DNA from: Microbacterium sp. SS28
Lineage (GTDB): Bacteria > Actinomycetota > Actinomycetes > Actinomycetales > Microbacteriaceae
Assembly: GCF_022761035.1 (NCBI RefSeq)
Contig: NZ_JAKWJP010000005.1
Location: 186,001-250,000 of the forward strand
Direction of reading: 5' to 3'
DNA: 64,000 nucleotides
Shown here one piece after another: positions 7,133 to 14,615 of this stretch (within the stretch, counting starts at the first letter, position 1; each line of letters begins with the position of its first letter). The translations under genes were made by a program, and so were the position numbers. The notes under the pieces were generated by a model, which was given only the letters and a program-made list of their open reading frames with translations, did no database searches and was not told the DNA's origin.

Positions 7133-8507
7133 CACCAGCGATAAGGCCGGCGACGAAGAGGATTTCGACTGGGACGAGGAGACCGACGGCGTCGCGTCCG
7201 ACAGTCTCGAGGATGACCTTGATCTCGCACCGACTGCTCAGACGTTCGCCCCACGTGGCGTCCTTCCCGATGGAGCGACAACTGTCGTCCTGAGTGGTGC
7301 GGGGGCAGGATCAGCGATCGTCCCACATGAGGTGCCGAGGGAGCAAGATGCGGTTGCGCTCCTGAGTCGCGACTCGGCTTTGTCGCGCTCGAGCCCCGTT
7401 TTCATGGTCCACCGACCTCACCAAAACGGCATTCTTATGCCTCGGTTGCTGGCAAGCGTGGCGTCGGTGACCCGGGGCCGCGTCGCTGCAGCCGCCTCGG
7501 TAGCCTTGCCGCAGGCAACGAACGAGTCGCTATCGACGTGGCTCTCGAGTTGTGTGGTCGCGTCCGTGACGATGGCTGACCCACTCGGTTACCTGAAGGA
7601 TCCCACGATCGTACGGGTGCCCGCGGTGTCAGACCGCGCACGTCGCTGGCGGCCGTACTTGGCCGAGGCGGGGGACGACATCCCATCTTTGCTCGAGCTT
7701 CAACGGACGGTCGGGGCGAACCTGCTACTCACCCCGGGTCGAGCGCTTGACCCCACGAACGCTCAGACTGCACTCGATGCTGCGTTCGCCCAAGGTGACG
7801 ATGCGCTTGCGAACCTGGGGACCGGAGAGCGGTTGGCGCTCAATCTAACTCTGCCGGCGACCTGGCTGTCGAGCGAGTCGCTGCGGGCGAAGCTCTTTGC
7901 GCAACTGCTCGACCAGGAGCAGTTCGACGTCTGGCACATCCGTGTCCAGTGGCCGTCCACCGTTCGCTCGCTCCACCAGCCACTTTCGCTAGAGCTTCTG
8001 ACCGGATACAAGCGACTATCGCAACTCGCTGCCGACGAGGGTCACGCGCTCCTGCTTCCGCAGACGGGCCTGACCGGTTGGTTGCAGCTCGCGTTTGGAG
8101 GACACGGCTTCGGCTCGGGCTTGTTCGGTTCCGGCCAGGCTTTTAAGGAGCACTCGCAGGGAGGCAGCGGCGGTCAGCCGGAAGTGGAGCGATACTTTGA
8201 GCCGACTCTGTTGCACCCAGTCGAGCGCGCAGTCCATGATGCCATGCGTCGCGCAGACGGTTACGTGACGTGCGACTGCCCCTACTGCCCTGCGCTTCAC
8301 GCGAAGTCCGATTGGGATCACACTCTTGCGCGTTTGCATCTCATGCATTGGCAGGGCCGACTCGCCGGTCGAGCATTTGAACAGGGGAAGTCTCAAGAGG
8401 CCGCGATTCGCGGGGCCGTGCGAGCAGCGGTCGACGCCGCCGCGGCGCAGCCTCTTGCCGGCATCAGCTTGCCGCGGCACCTAACAATCTGGGATCAGCT
8501 CCTGTAG
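7125..8507 (+). CDS. kinase-coupled protein with acidic N-terminus and C-terminal CxCxxC...H zinc-type motif; function unknown
   Basis: A 460-residue protein starting at an ATG inside the kinase stop region (overlap ATGAGTGA). Residues 1-40 are strongly acidic and likely disordered. The centre alternates hydrophobic strands and helices as a TIM-like barrel would, with a GGHGFGSG turn. The end holds C383, C385, C388 and H405 followed by LMHWQGRLAG. The arrangement and following residues resemble the zinc site of tRNA-guanine transglycosylase (CxCxxC...H-NLRYYQRLMAG), though the loop is about nine residues shorter. This likeness is by eye only. A TGT- or DpdA-like base-exchange role is a hypothesis. 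It overlaps the nuclease gene convergently by 44 bp. Confidence 0.72.
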   Translation: MSDTSDKAGDEEDFDWDEETDGVASDSLEDDLDLAPTAQTFAPRGVLPDGATTVVLSGAGAGSAIVPHEVPREQDAVALLSRDSALSRSSPVFMVHRPHQNGILMPRLLASVASVTRGRVAAAASVALPQATNESLSTWLSSCVVASVTMADPLGYLKDPTIVRVPAVSDRARRWRPYLAEAGDDIPSLLELQRTVGANLLLTPGRALDPTNAQTALDAAFAQGDDALANLGTGERLALNLTLPATWLSSESLRAKLFAQLLDQEQFDVWHIRVQWPSTVRSLHQPLSLELLTGYKRLSQLAADEGHALLLPQTGLTGWLQLAFGGHGFGSGLFGSGQAFKEHSQGGSGGQPEVERYFEPTLLHPVERAVHDAMRRADGYVTCDCPYCPALHAKSDWDHTLARLHLMHWQGRLAGRAFEQGKSQEAAIRGAVRAAVDAAAAQPLAGISLPRHLTIWDQLL

Positions 8508-9249
8508 TCGCCAGTAAGCGTTCGCCGAACACGATCGGGACATCACCCGACCGGCGGCCCTCACGGTAGAGAGCGACCGCGCGCTCGACCAGAAGTTCTC
8601 TCCCGGGCTTGCGCGATCGGCGCTCTCCCGGGGGGATCAATTTCATGACCTCGCCATCTGGGGATACCGACAGGAGCCCGACCCCGTAGGTCAAGAACCA
8701 GCTCTCGTGGCGTCGAGCCGTGCGCGACGAGACCTCATCGAGAGCCACCCACGCCGCATCCGCTACGCCAGCGTGCCGCGAAGCCTGACTTACTGCGCCA
8801 CGCCAATCTCGCAACTTTGCCTCGATCGTGATCGTTCGACGCGCAAGTGAGCGATATCTGTAGGCGATCCGCCACCCTTCATTGTCCCGGACGAGATGAT
8901 TGCCATCGACAAGTTGAGGAAGAACTGATCGGCGGAGATGTGTCGCGCCGACTCCGGCGATCTCCGACAGGCCGTCGACGCTCCACACGCGGCTGAGGGG
9001 ATTTCGGGGCCGGGTCATTCCGAGCATGATGCGCATCTGCACTGGCTCGAGGAGCGGCGTTGTCGATCCGCGATCCGCGATGGCATCGAGATCGAGCGCC
9101 AACGCTACAACGTCCGGCACGCCAGCAGTCGAAGGGACCTCGAAGAACACCGTTGCACCGCGGGTCAAGCCGACCGCGTACTTTTCGAGCGGCTCCAGCA
9201 TGTCCGCCTCCGTTCGGAAACGGGTCGGACCAAGGGAAGCTGCTGGCAT
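8464..9249 (-). CDS. putative PD-(D/E)XK nuclease with inserted winged-helix-like segment
   Basis: A 261-residue protein from the ATG at 9249. Residues E37, P45-D46 and E143-A-K145, with W149 and Q155 after them, match the E...PD...ExK order of restriction-endonuclease-fold enzymes (each on a predicted strand). The roughly 95 residues between PD and ExK (about 66-135) read as a winged helix-turn-helix. The C-terminal 50 residues are basic. It is convergent with and overlaps the kinase-coupled gene by 44 bp, and lies downstream of parB on the same strand. It could be a defence nuclease, or a transcription-regulator-like protein that kept the fold. Confidence 0.65.
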   Translation of the reverse strand: MPAASLGPTRFRTEADMLEPLEKYAVGLTRGATVFFEVPSTAGVPDVVALALDLDAIADRGSTTPLLEPVQMRIMLGMTRPRNPLSRVWSVDGLSEIAGVGATHLRRSVLPQLVDGNHLVRDNEGWRIAYRYRSLARRTITIEAKLRDWRGAVSQASRHAGVADAAWVALDEVSSRTARRHESWFLTYGVGLLSVSPDGEVMKLIPPGERRSRKPGRELLVERAVALYREGRRSGDVPIVFGERLLATTGADPRLLGAAAS

Positions 9250-9532
9250 AGGACGAGTGTATGCACTCAGGTCCGTACCGGGTCGAGCGGGACGCGCAGC
9301 GGTCGACCGACTGCCCGACCCCTGCATTGCAGATCACGGTCCGATAAGTCGCCGCTTGCGGCGGGCCCGGCCAGTGGACGGCGGCATGCTCGTAAGCGAG
9401 TGGGAGGCAGCGTGCCGTTCAGGGCGTCATGATCGGTGCCGCAGCCGCCCGCCTCCAGTTGGTAGAGCCACCGCGCGGTGGTTCTTGAGGCGCGCGCTCG
9501 CCGGCGGGACGCCGGTGAAGGGCCCGACAGCC
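9250..9532. other. intergenic, no supported gene
   Basis: A 283-bp interval between parB and the nuclease gene. It contains a CCACCGCGCGGTGG palindrome and only very short ATG frames. No RNA gene or convincing small protein was seen; it may hold the nuclease promoter. Confidence 0.4.
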
Positions 9533-10957
9533 CTATTCGTCGACCGGGTCGTCGACTGGCAACGACCCGTGGGCCTGTGCCCGGTCGCTGGCTTTGACGT
9601 TCGTTTCAGCGTGCAGGGAGTGATCGGGGACGAACTGCTCGACGTCGCTGAGCGCGTATCCCCACTCCGCAAGCCGGGTGAAGTAGTCCGCATCGCGGCT
9701 GGTGGGGTGATGCCACGTTTCCCGGCTCGTGGCTGATTCGATCCCGCCCAGGACGATCGCGAGGGTAACGTGCTGCGCCCGGGTCGGGTGCTGCGCGAGG
9801 AGCTCGGCGATGTTGTCCCGGCCGGAGTACAGCTCAGCAGGGTCGAGGCACAGCAGGTCGTGCGCGAGGACGTTGCCTGCGCTGATCGCCGCGCCGATGG
9901 TGTGCCGGTGGAACGTGAGCGCGTGCGCGACCCAGGCGGCGGCATCCTTCGGAAGCGTCTTCCGGGACAGGAAGGTGGCCAGCCACTCGCGACGCACAGT
10001 TTCAGCGGATGCCCATGCCTTGTTGTTGGCGATCAGGGTGCGGCGTTCTTCCTTCTGCTCGTCGGTCATCGGCCCGTTCCCGGAACCGGAGCCTGACGCC
10101 TTCTTGAAGCCGGCTGCTTTCGGGTCGGCGATCAGGTAGGTGGCTTGCACTCCCCCGTCCCAGCCGGCCCACACTGACGCGGCGCGCCCGTCGGCGTCTG
10201 CGATGTCGTCGGCGGTGACCCGCTCCCCCTCGGCGGTGGTCAGTTCGCTGATGCGGGTGTACTCGCCGTCGTAGAAGTAGTCCTTCTCGAGGATCGTGAA
10301 CCCGCGCGCGGTGAGGTCCGCTTCGGCGTCGGCCTTCGCCTTCGCCCGTGCCTTCTCGTCCCGGGCACGCTGCGCCGCGTGCGCGAACTGCGCGGGGTCG
10401 GTGGTCGCCACCTCGATCAGCTTCTCCCGCGCGTCCGGGTCGTCGTCGAACTCGATGAGCACAGCGGCCTGGTCGAGGGTGAGCGCGTGCTGCTGAGCGG
10501 CGGACGCGGCGACCGGGTTGTCCGCGACGGCGAGGCCTGTCCTCACCTCGACCTGCTTGGTGCCGGTGCGCTTGGCGATGGTGGCCACGCCCAGCCCTTC
10601 GAACACGAGTTGCTGGAACGCGGCGGCGCGGTCGGCGGCGGTGAGCGACTCGCGGTGGTCATTCTCCACCATCTGCTGGATGATCCGCTCCGTAGTGACG
10701 TCGTCGGCGTCGACCACGTACACGGGGATCGCCTCGATGCCGGCTTCGATCGCGGCGAGCGTGCGGCGCTGCCCCGCCCGGACGATCACCTGCTCGCCGT
10801 CACGCCGGGCGAGGACAGGAGTGAGGACACCGTTCTCACGGATGCTCTGCACGAACTCCTTGGTCAACGGCGCGCTCGGCCGCACGTTCTCTTCGACCAC
10901 CAGGCTGTTCGGGTCGAGGTGCTCGATGGTGCCCCGGAGGGCGGTGGGGGTGGACAT
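9533..10957 (-). CDS. parB: ParB/RepB-like partition protein
   Basis: A 474-residue protein with an N-terminal ParB/sulfiredoxin-type domain (about 10-110), including the RAGQRRTLAA motif (60-69) that binds CTP in ParB proteins. A following helix-turn-helix-like segment (about 115-180) would bind a centromere-like site. The rest is long and not recognised, with a Lys/Glu/Ala-rich helix (about 195-225). No parA lies nearby, so it may act as a stand-alone regulator or stabilise the circular form, as seen in other integrative elements. It starts at an ATG with a GGAGAAAG site upstream. Confidence 0.85.
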   Translation of the reverse strand: MSTPTALRGTIEHLDPNSLVVEENVRPSAPLTKEFVQSIRENGVLTPVLARRDGEQVIVRAGQRRTLAAIEAGIEAIPVYVVDADDVTTERIIQQMVENDHRESLTAADRAAAFQQLVFEGLGVATIAKRTGTKQVEVRTGLAVADNPVAASAAQQHALTLDQAAVLIEFDDDPDAREKLIEVATTDPAQFAHAAQRARDEKARAKAKADAEADLTARGFTILEKDYFYDGEYTRISELTTAEGERVTADDIADADGRAASVWAGWDGGVQATYLIADPKAAGFKKASGSGSGNGPMTDEQKEERRTLIANNKAWASAETVRREWLATFLSRKTLPKDAAAWVAHALTFHRHTIGAAISAGNVLAHDLLCLDPAELYSGRDNIAELLAQHPTRAQHVTLAIVLGGIESATSRETWHHPTSRDADYFTRLAEWGYALSDVEQFVPDHSLHAETNVKASDRAQAHGSLPVDDPVDE

Positions 10958-11176
10958 CGGATCTTTCTCCGTTCAACTGTTCTTGTTCGCCTTTCTGGCA
11001 GGAGGATCGAGAGTGAGCGAAGGCGGCGCAGCGCCGGTCCGAGGATTACCGGACTGAGCGAAGCGAGGGAGGATATGCCGCAGGACCGGCGCGGAGCAGC
11101 CGGGAGCGAACTACGATCGGCCGGCCAGGCAGACGGACACCGGCGACCTCGCTTGGTCTCGAACACTCACTGGTGA

Positions 11177-11281
11177 CTAGTTGCGAGTCGCGCGGATGGC
11201 GATGCGGGTGCGCTGGTCGGAGACCTCGGAAAGAACATCGCGCTCAAGCCCGAACCGGGCGCGGCAGGCGGCCTTGGCGAC
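11177..11281 (-). pseudogene. 34-codon C-terminal remnant of an unidentified gene
   Basis: On the minus strand a frame directly after an in-frame TAG reads 34 residues of protein-like composition (VAKAACRARFGLERDV at its start) to a TAG at 11177-11179. There is no start codon. It looks like the tail of a small element gene whose 5' part was lost, within the 351-bp gap between parB and the antitoxin gene. A chance frame remains possible. Confidence 0.3.
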
Positions 11282-11308
11282 CTAAGTAGACTCCTGGTCG
11301 GAGGCTCG

Positions 11309-11566
11309 ATGATTGCCGATCGGTCGGCGTGGCGCGCGAACGACGCCGTCGCATACGACGCTCTAAGCGATGCGGCGAGCGCGGCGATCGCGACGCTGTT
11401 TCAACTCGCAGACGAGGGCATCCTCGAACTCACTCAGGCCGTGCGCGAGGCGACTGAGATCCGACGCGAAGTCTTGGACGTCGACGGGTACGACCGGGAC
11501 GCGGTCGACGCAGAGCGGGAGAGTCTCGAGCAGCGGACATCTGAGCTCAGGGGCAGGTCGTCATGA
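11309..11566 (+). CDS. putative antitoxin partner of the zeta-like protein
   Basis: An 85-residue acidic, largely helical protein with an Ala-rich centre and a charged C-terminal helix. A GGAGG site (11300-11304) sits five bases before the ATG. It overlaps the following zeta-toxin-like gene by 4 bp (ATGA), the arrangement of actinobacterial epsilon/zeta-type pairs in which a small helical protein precedes and blocks the toxin. The antitoxin role is inferred from this order and size; the sequence itself is not diagnostic. Confidence 0.6.
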   Translation: MIADRSAWRANDAVAYDALSDAASAAIATLFQLADEGILELTQAVREATEIRREVLDVDGYDRDAVDAERESLEQRTSELRGRSS

Positions 11567-12570
11567 CCGACTGGACACCGTCGGAACCAGAGCAGGTGCG
11601 GATCTTCGAAGAACGGATCGCGCCCGCTGTCTTCCCTCACGCGCCGGCTGACAGCCCCACGCTGGTCGTGCTCGACGGACAGGTCGGTAGTGGCGCGCCT
11701 GCAGCAGCATCCCGACTAGCGACTGAGTACCCCGAGGGCATCGCGATCGTCAGCAATGAAGGCCTCACCGCCTTCCACCCTCACTTCCTCGAGCTCTCAA
11801 GATCGCGTTCCCCCGAAGCGACGCGGCTGCTTGCTGAACCGACCGCGGGTTGGATGACGAGCTCCCTCCGTCATGCACGGACTACGGGTCGTTCCATGCT
11901 TCTGGAAGGCACATTCCAAACGCCGAGCGCCGTACTGGCCGCTTGCGATGTCTTCGCGCAGAGCGGGTTCGCGACACGGGTGGTCGTTGTGGCTACGCCG
12001 CGGGCCGAGAGCCTTCTGGCCGCGGCATCCAGATACATGCTCGATGTGCGAGCGGGTCGCGGAGGTCGGTTCACGAACGTCGAGTCTCACGACTTCGGCT
12101 TCGATGCCACGGGCGCGCTCACCGCCACCCTTGAAACGTCGCCGAGCGTGGATCGCCTGACGATCTTGGGGAACTACGATGCGGTCTTGTTCGAGGCGGA
12201 GAGGACGGATGCCTCGAGCTTTGCGGGTGCGACGCAAGCTCTGAGGCGAGGTCAAGCTCGATCGATGTCGGCTCCTCGGTCAATGCGTTGGCTTTCGGAA
12301 CTCCGGGCCGTGACCGACTTCGCACTCTCGATGGGCCGGCCATCCAGCCCGGTTGGCGAGCTGCTCATCGAGCTTCACACTGTCGCCCTGGCGGAAGTAC
12401 TCCCCCGAATGCCGCTCCCCACCGACTCGCAAGCACGAACAGCCGCGGAGGCGACCCTGACACGTCAGCTCGTCGAGCTTCGCAGGACGGTTCCTGTCGA
12501 GCGGCCCGCAGTCGATGTCGCTGCACCGGTTGTCGCTCCGTCGGGTCCGGATCGCGGGATCTCGCGCTAG
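11563..12570 (+). CDS. zeta-toxin family protein with degenerate P-loop
   Basis: A 335-residue member of the zeta-toxin/PezT fold, kinases that phosphorylate UDP-activated sugars and block wall synthesis. Recognisable parts are the strand-loop LDGQVGSGAP (38-46), the segment VSNEGLTAFHPHF (63-75) that aligns with the TDD-x-R-x-HP region, and LLEGTF (113-118). The P-loop lysine and following Ser/Thr are replaced by Ala-Pro, and the catalytic Asp position reads Glu. It is therefore probably catalytically dead or altered. The C-terminal part is Pro/Val rich. It is translationally coupled to the antitoxin. Confidence 0.78.
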   Translation: MTDWTPSEPEQVRIFEERIAPAVFPHAPADSPTLVVLDGQVGSGAPAAASRLATEYPEGIAIVSNEGLTAFHPHFLELSRSRSPEATRLLAEPTAGWMTSSLRHARTTGRSMLLEGTFQTPSAVLAACDVFAQSGFATRVVVVATPRAESLLAAASRYMLDVRAGRGGRFTNVESHDFGFDATGALTATLETSPSVDRLTILGNYDAVLFEAERTDASSFAGATQALRRGQARSMSAPRSMRWLSELRAVTDFALSMGRPSSPVGELLIELHTVALAEVLPRMPLPTDSQARTAAEATLTRQLVELRRTVPVERPAVDVAAPVVAPSGPDRGISR

Positions 12571-12602
12571 GAGTTCGCGACCTTCAGGGAATGCCCGCGG
12601 CT

Positions 12603-12836
12603 TCAGACTCCGGTGCTCACGCCGAGAGAAGATCCGACTGCGAGCGCGGCAAGGAAGACGACCACCGCGACCACGGCCATGACAGTGATGATCCGAACCA
12701 CGGCGCGCGCGCTGCCGCGTATTGCCGCCGCGCCGAGAACGGGGAGCGCAAGGATAAGGACGACACTGCCGACAGCGGTGACAAGGAGTCCCACCGTGTT
12801 GATGCTGTCCATTCCCATTTCGCTCTCCTCAGTCAT
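12603..12836 (-). CDS. small two-helix membrane protein
   Basis: A 77-residue protein with two hydrophobic helices (about residues 13-36 and 43-70) and no other motif. The ATG at 12836 overlaps the stop of the previous gene as ATGACTGA. An internal ATG at 12818 has a better ribosome site (GAGGAG) and would give 71 residues. It is last in a five-gene overlapped operon that starts with the NrdH-like gene. Function unknown; it could be a component of the mating-pair or entry-exclusion apparatus, judged only from its context. Confidence 0.6.
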   Translation of the reverse strand: MTEESEMGMDSINTVGLLVTAVGSVVLILALPVLGAAAIRGSARAVVRIITVMAVVAVVVFLAALAVGSSLGVSTGV

Positions 12837-13083
12837 CCGCAGCCACTGCGAGTCGGCGCACGAGTGCCTGGCGCGCGCGAGTCGGATCAACGATCGTCGC
12901 CCGGATGAGGCCCCGCAGGACCGATCGCTCAGGCTCTGTCACTCCGGCGAGGGGTTGCATGCACCAGTCGAGATCCTCGTCGATGGTGTACCCCGGCTCG
13001 GCGTCCGGCCTCCCCGCGTAGTACGTGACTGCGGCGACAGCGGTGCGGTAGAGCGCCTCTTCGTTATGAGCTCGGTCGGTCAT
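12829..13083 (-). CDS. hypothetical 84-residue protein
   Basis: A soluble, acidic-to-neutral protein with Trp/Tyr-containing N-terminal half and a helical Arg/Ala-rich end. No family recognised. Its ATG overlaps the stop of the 39-residue gene (ATGA at 13080-13083) and its own stop overlaps the small membrane protein by 8 bp, so it is a fixed member of the five-gene operon. Confidence 0.65.
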   Translation of the reverse strand: MTDRAHNEEALYRTAVAAVTYYAGRPDAEPGYTIDEDLDWCMQPLAGVTEPERSVLRGLIRATIVDPTRARQALVRRLAVAADD

Positions 13084-13199
13084 GAGGGTCTCCGTTCGTT
13101 TGTGATTCTGGTGCGCGCGGGTGACACGCGCCGTCGATCTGGCGGCCGGTGGAATTGGTCGTCGAACTCGTAGCTGGGGAGGATTTGTGAATCGGTCAT
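13080..13199 (-). CDS. 39-residue small protein bridging two ATGA overlaps
   Basis: This short ORF runs from an ATG at 13199, which overlaps the coiled-coil gene stop as ATGA, to a TGA at 13082-13080, which overlaps the next start as ATGA. The exact fit at both ends, in an otherwise gapless operon, argues that it is real. The peptide is acidic at the front and Arg/Pro rich at the end, with no membrane segment. No family recognised. Confidence 0.6.
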   Translation of the reverse strand: MTDSQILPSYEFDDQFHRPPDRRRVSPARTRITNERRPS

Positions 13200-14242
13200 C
13201 GCGACAGCCCCGTGCTTGCCCCTTGTCCGTCGATGTGGAGCGGTGCGGCAGGATCTCGGAGTGTGACGCTCCGCCGCGGGAACTGGCGCAGCCGATCGTT
13301 GATCTGCCGACCAATCTCATCCAGTCGCTCGTTCTCCACGCCGTCGCGCTCAGCGTCCAGTCGTCGGCGCAGCCGATCACGAATCCGATCCGCCCCGAGC
13401 CGGTCTGATAGGCGATTCGCCCGATCCTGTGGAGGAATCGTGTAATACGAGCGCGCCCGAGCACGAGCGCAGTCCCGCTCCCACGCGTCGAGCATCTCGG
13501 CTGGCGTAGGTGGTCCAGCGCTCATCCGCGCGATCTGCGCGGCAGAGAACTCGCGATGGAAGAACTCGTCTGCGGCCTGCTTGTTGGCGAGCGCCTCATC
13601 TGCGGTCGTTCGATGCAGCCGCCAGGCGGGTAATCCGTCACGGCGGCGCTGCGCCTCGCGGGCTCGATAGCGCCGTTGCTGCTCACGGCTGGCTTCGGGA
13701 TCTTTCGCCCACTTCTCATGCTTGCGCTTGAGAACTGTCGCGGAGTTCTCGGCATAGTAGGCACGCATCCGAGCGGTTCGCTCGACGGCATTGGCGCGGT
13801 AGCGCTCGCGATCCTTCGCGTTTTGCTCTTCCCGATGGTTGTCTCGCCAGCGCTTCAGCGCTTCACGCTTGACGGCGCGGTAGTGCTCGGGATCGGTTTC
13901 TCGCCGCTTGGCTCGGTACTTGCGCTGCCGATCGAGCACGCGCTGCGGATCCTTCGCGTACTCAGCCCGCGACTTCTGCCGTCGCGCCTCCGCGCGTTCG
14001 AGTCGGGTAGCCTCCCGCTTCTCTTCGGCCTCACGTTGGGCCCGCATGGCCTTCCGTTCCGTCTGTAACCGCGCGTTGTAGTCGTGTTGCTGGGCCGCGA
14101 TCTGCTCGCGATGCAATGCACGGTACTTCGCGCGGTACTCGGCGATCTCGGCGGCGTGGGTACGGCGGTACGCCGCCTTATAGGCGCGGACCTCCTCCGC
14201 GCGTCGCCTGCGGCGCTCGTCGCTCGACTCGTCGTCAGCCAT
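13196..14242 (-). CDS. Arg/Lys/Glu-rich coiled-coil protein
   Basis: 348 residues from the ATG at 14242, overlapping the NrdH-like stop by 8 bp. Residues about 10-215 are an extremely charged, probably continuous helix with recurring Y-R/K-x-x-R units (for example KAAYRRTH, EYRAKYRA, RQRKYRAK, RERYRANA), roughly every 20-25 residues. The C-terminal 130 residues are less repetitive and contain a YYTIPPQDR segment. No catalytic motif is seen. Such proteins in mobile elements may bind DNA or scaffold other proteins; the role here is unknown. Confidence 0.7.
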   Translation of the reverse strand: MADDESSDERRRRRAEEVRAYKAAYRRTHAAEIAEYRAKYRALHREQIAAQQHDYNARLQTERKAMRAQREAEEKREATRLERAEARRQKSRAEYAKDPQRVLDRQRKYRAKRRETDPEHYRAVKREALKRWRDNHREEQNAKDRERYRANAVERTARMRAYYAENSATVLKRKHEKWAKDPEASREQQRRYRAREAQRRRDGLPAWRLHRTTADEALANKQAADEFFHREFSAAQIARMSAGPPTPAEMLDAWERDCARARARSYYTIPPQDRANRLSDRLGADRIRDRLRRRLDAERDGVENERLDEIGRQINDRLRQFPRRSVTLRDPAAPLHIDGQGASTGLSR

Positions 14243-14492
14243 GACGCCGCCCGAGGCGTTGCGCGAGCCGGTCGATGAGATCGGGGCGGAAGCCCGACCA
14301 GTGGTCGTTCTCGTCCACGACGACGACCGGTGCTTGCGAGTAGCCCAAGTCATCCGTGACGTAGTCGCGGGCGACAGCGTTCGCCGCGTCTGTCAGATCG
14401 ACGTCGGCGAACTCAAGCCCCGCCGAGGTCATGACCTGCTTAGTCATCCTGCACTGCAGGCACCCGGAGCCGGTCGTATACACGGTGATCAT
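14235..14492 (-). CDS. glutaredoxin/thioredoxin-fold protein, NrdH-like
   Basis: An 85-residue redoxin with the active-site C11-L-Q-C14 and the cis-proline region SQAPVVVVD, in a fold matching NrdH-redoxin. Typical NrdH uses CVQC or CMQC and donates electrons to class Ib ribonucleotide reductase. No nrdEF genes lie nearby, so it may reduce the host enzyme or another partner. It is the first gene of the leftward five-gene operon, reading from a divergent promoter that contains the dyad at 14518-14542. Confidence 0.85.
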   Translation of the reverse strand: MITVYTTGSGCLQCRMTKQVMTSAGLEFADVDLTDAANAVARDYVTDDLGYSQAPVVVVDENDHWSGFRPDLIDRLAQRLGRRHG

Positions 14493-14517
14493 CGAAAGCC
14501 GCCTTGTCTATCCGAAA

Positions 14518-14542
14518 AGTGCTTCTACCTTAGAGAAGCACT
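14518..14542. promoter_or_regulatory. AGTGCTTCT/AGAAGCACT dyad in divergent promoter
   Basis: Perfect 9-bp inverted repeats (14518-14526 and 14534-14542) between the leftward NrdH-like operon and the rightward regulator-xis-int genes. This is a likely operator controlling both. The half-site AGTGCTT recurs at 6056-6062 upstream of the relaxase, which may indicate a common element repressor. Confidence 0.55.
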
Positions 14543-14615
14543 AAGTGATACGCTTCCACAAGATCCACTGCAGAAGCGCCGTGCGGTTAGACAAACTAGG
14601 GAGGTGAAGGTCGAC

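Noticed and set aside
10864..11166. 100-codon minus-strand frame upstream of parB
   Set aside because: It runs through the parB start in another frame and has low-complexity Arg/Pro/Ser composition.
14235..14492. Part of a ribonucleotide reductase operon
   Set aside because: No nrdI, nrdE or nrdF genes in the neighbourhood; the gene belongs to a mobile-element operon.
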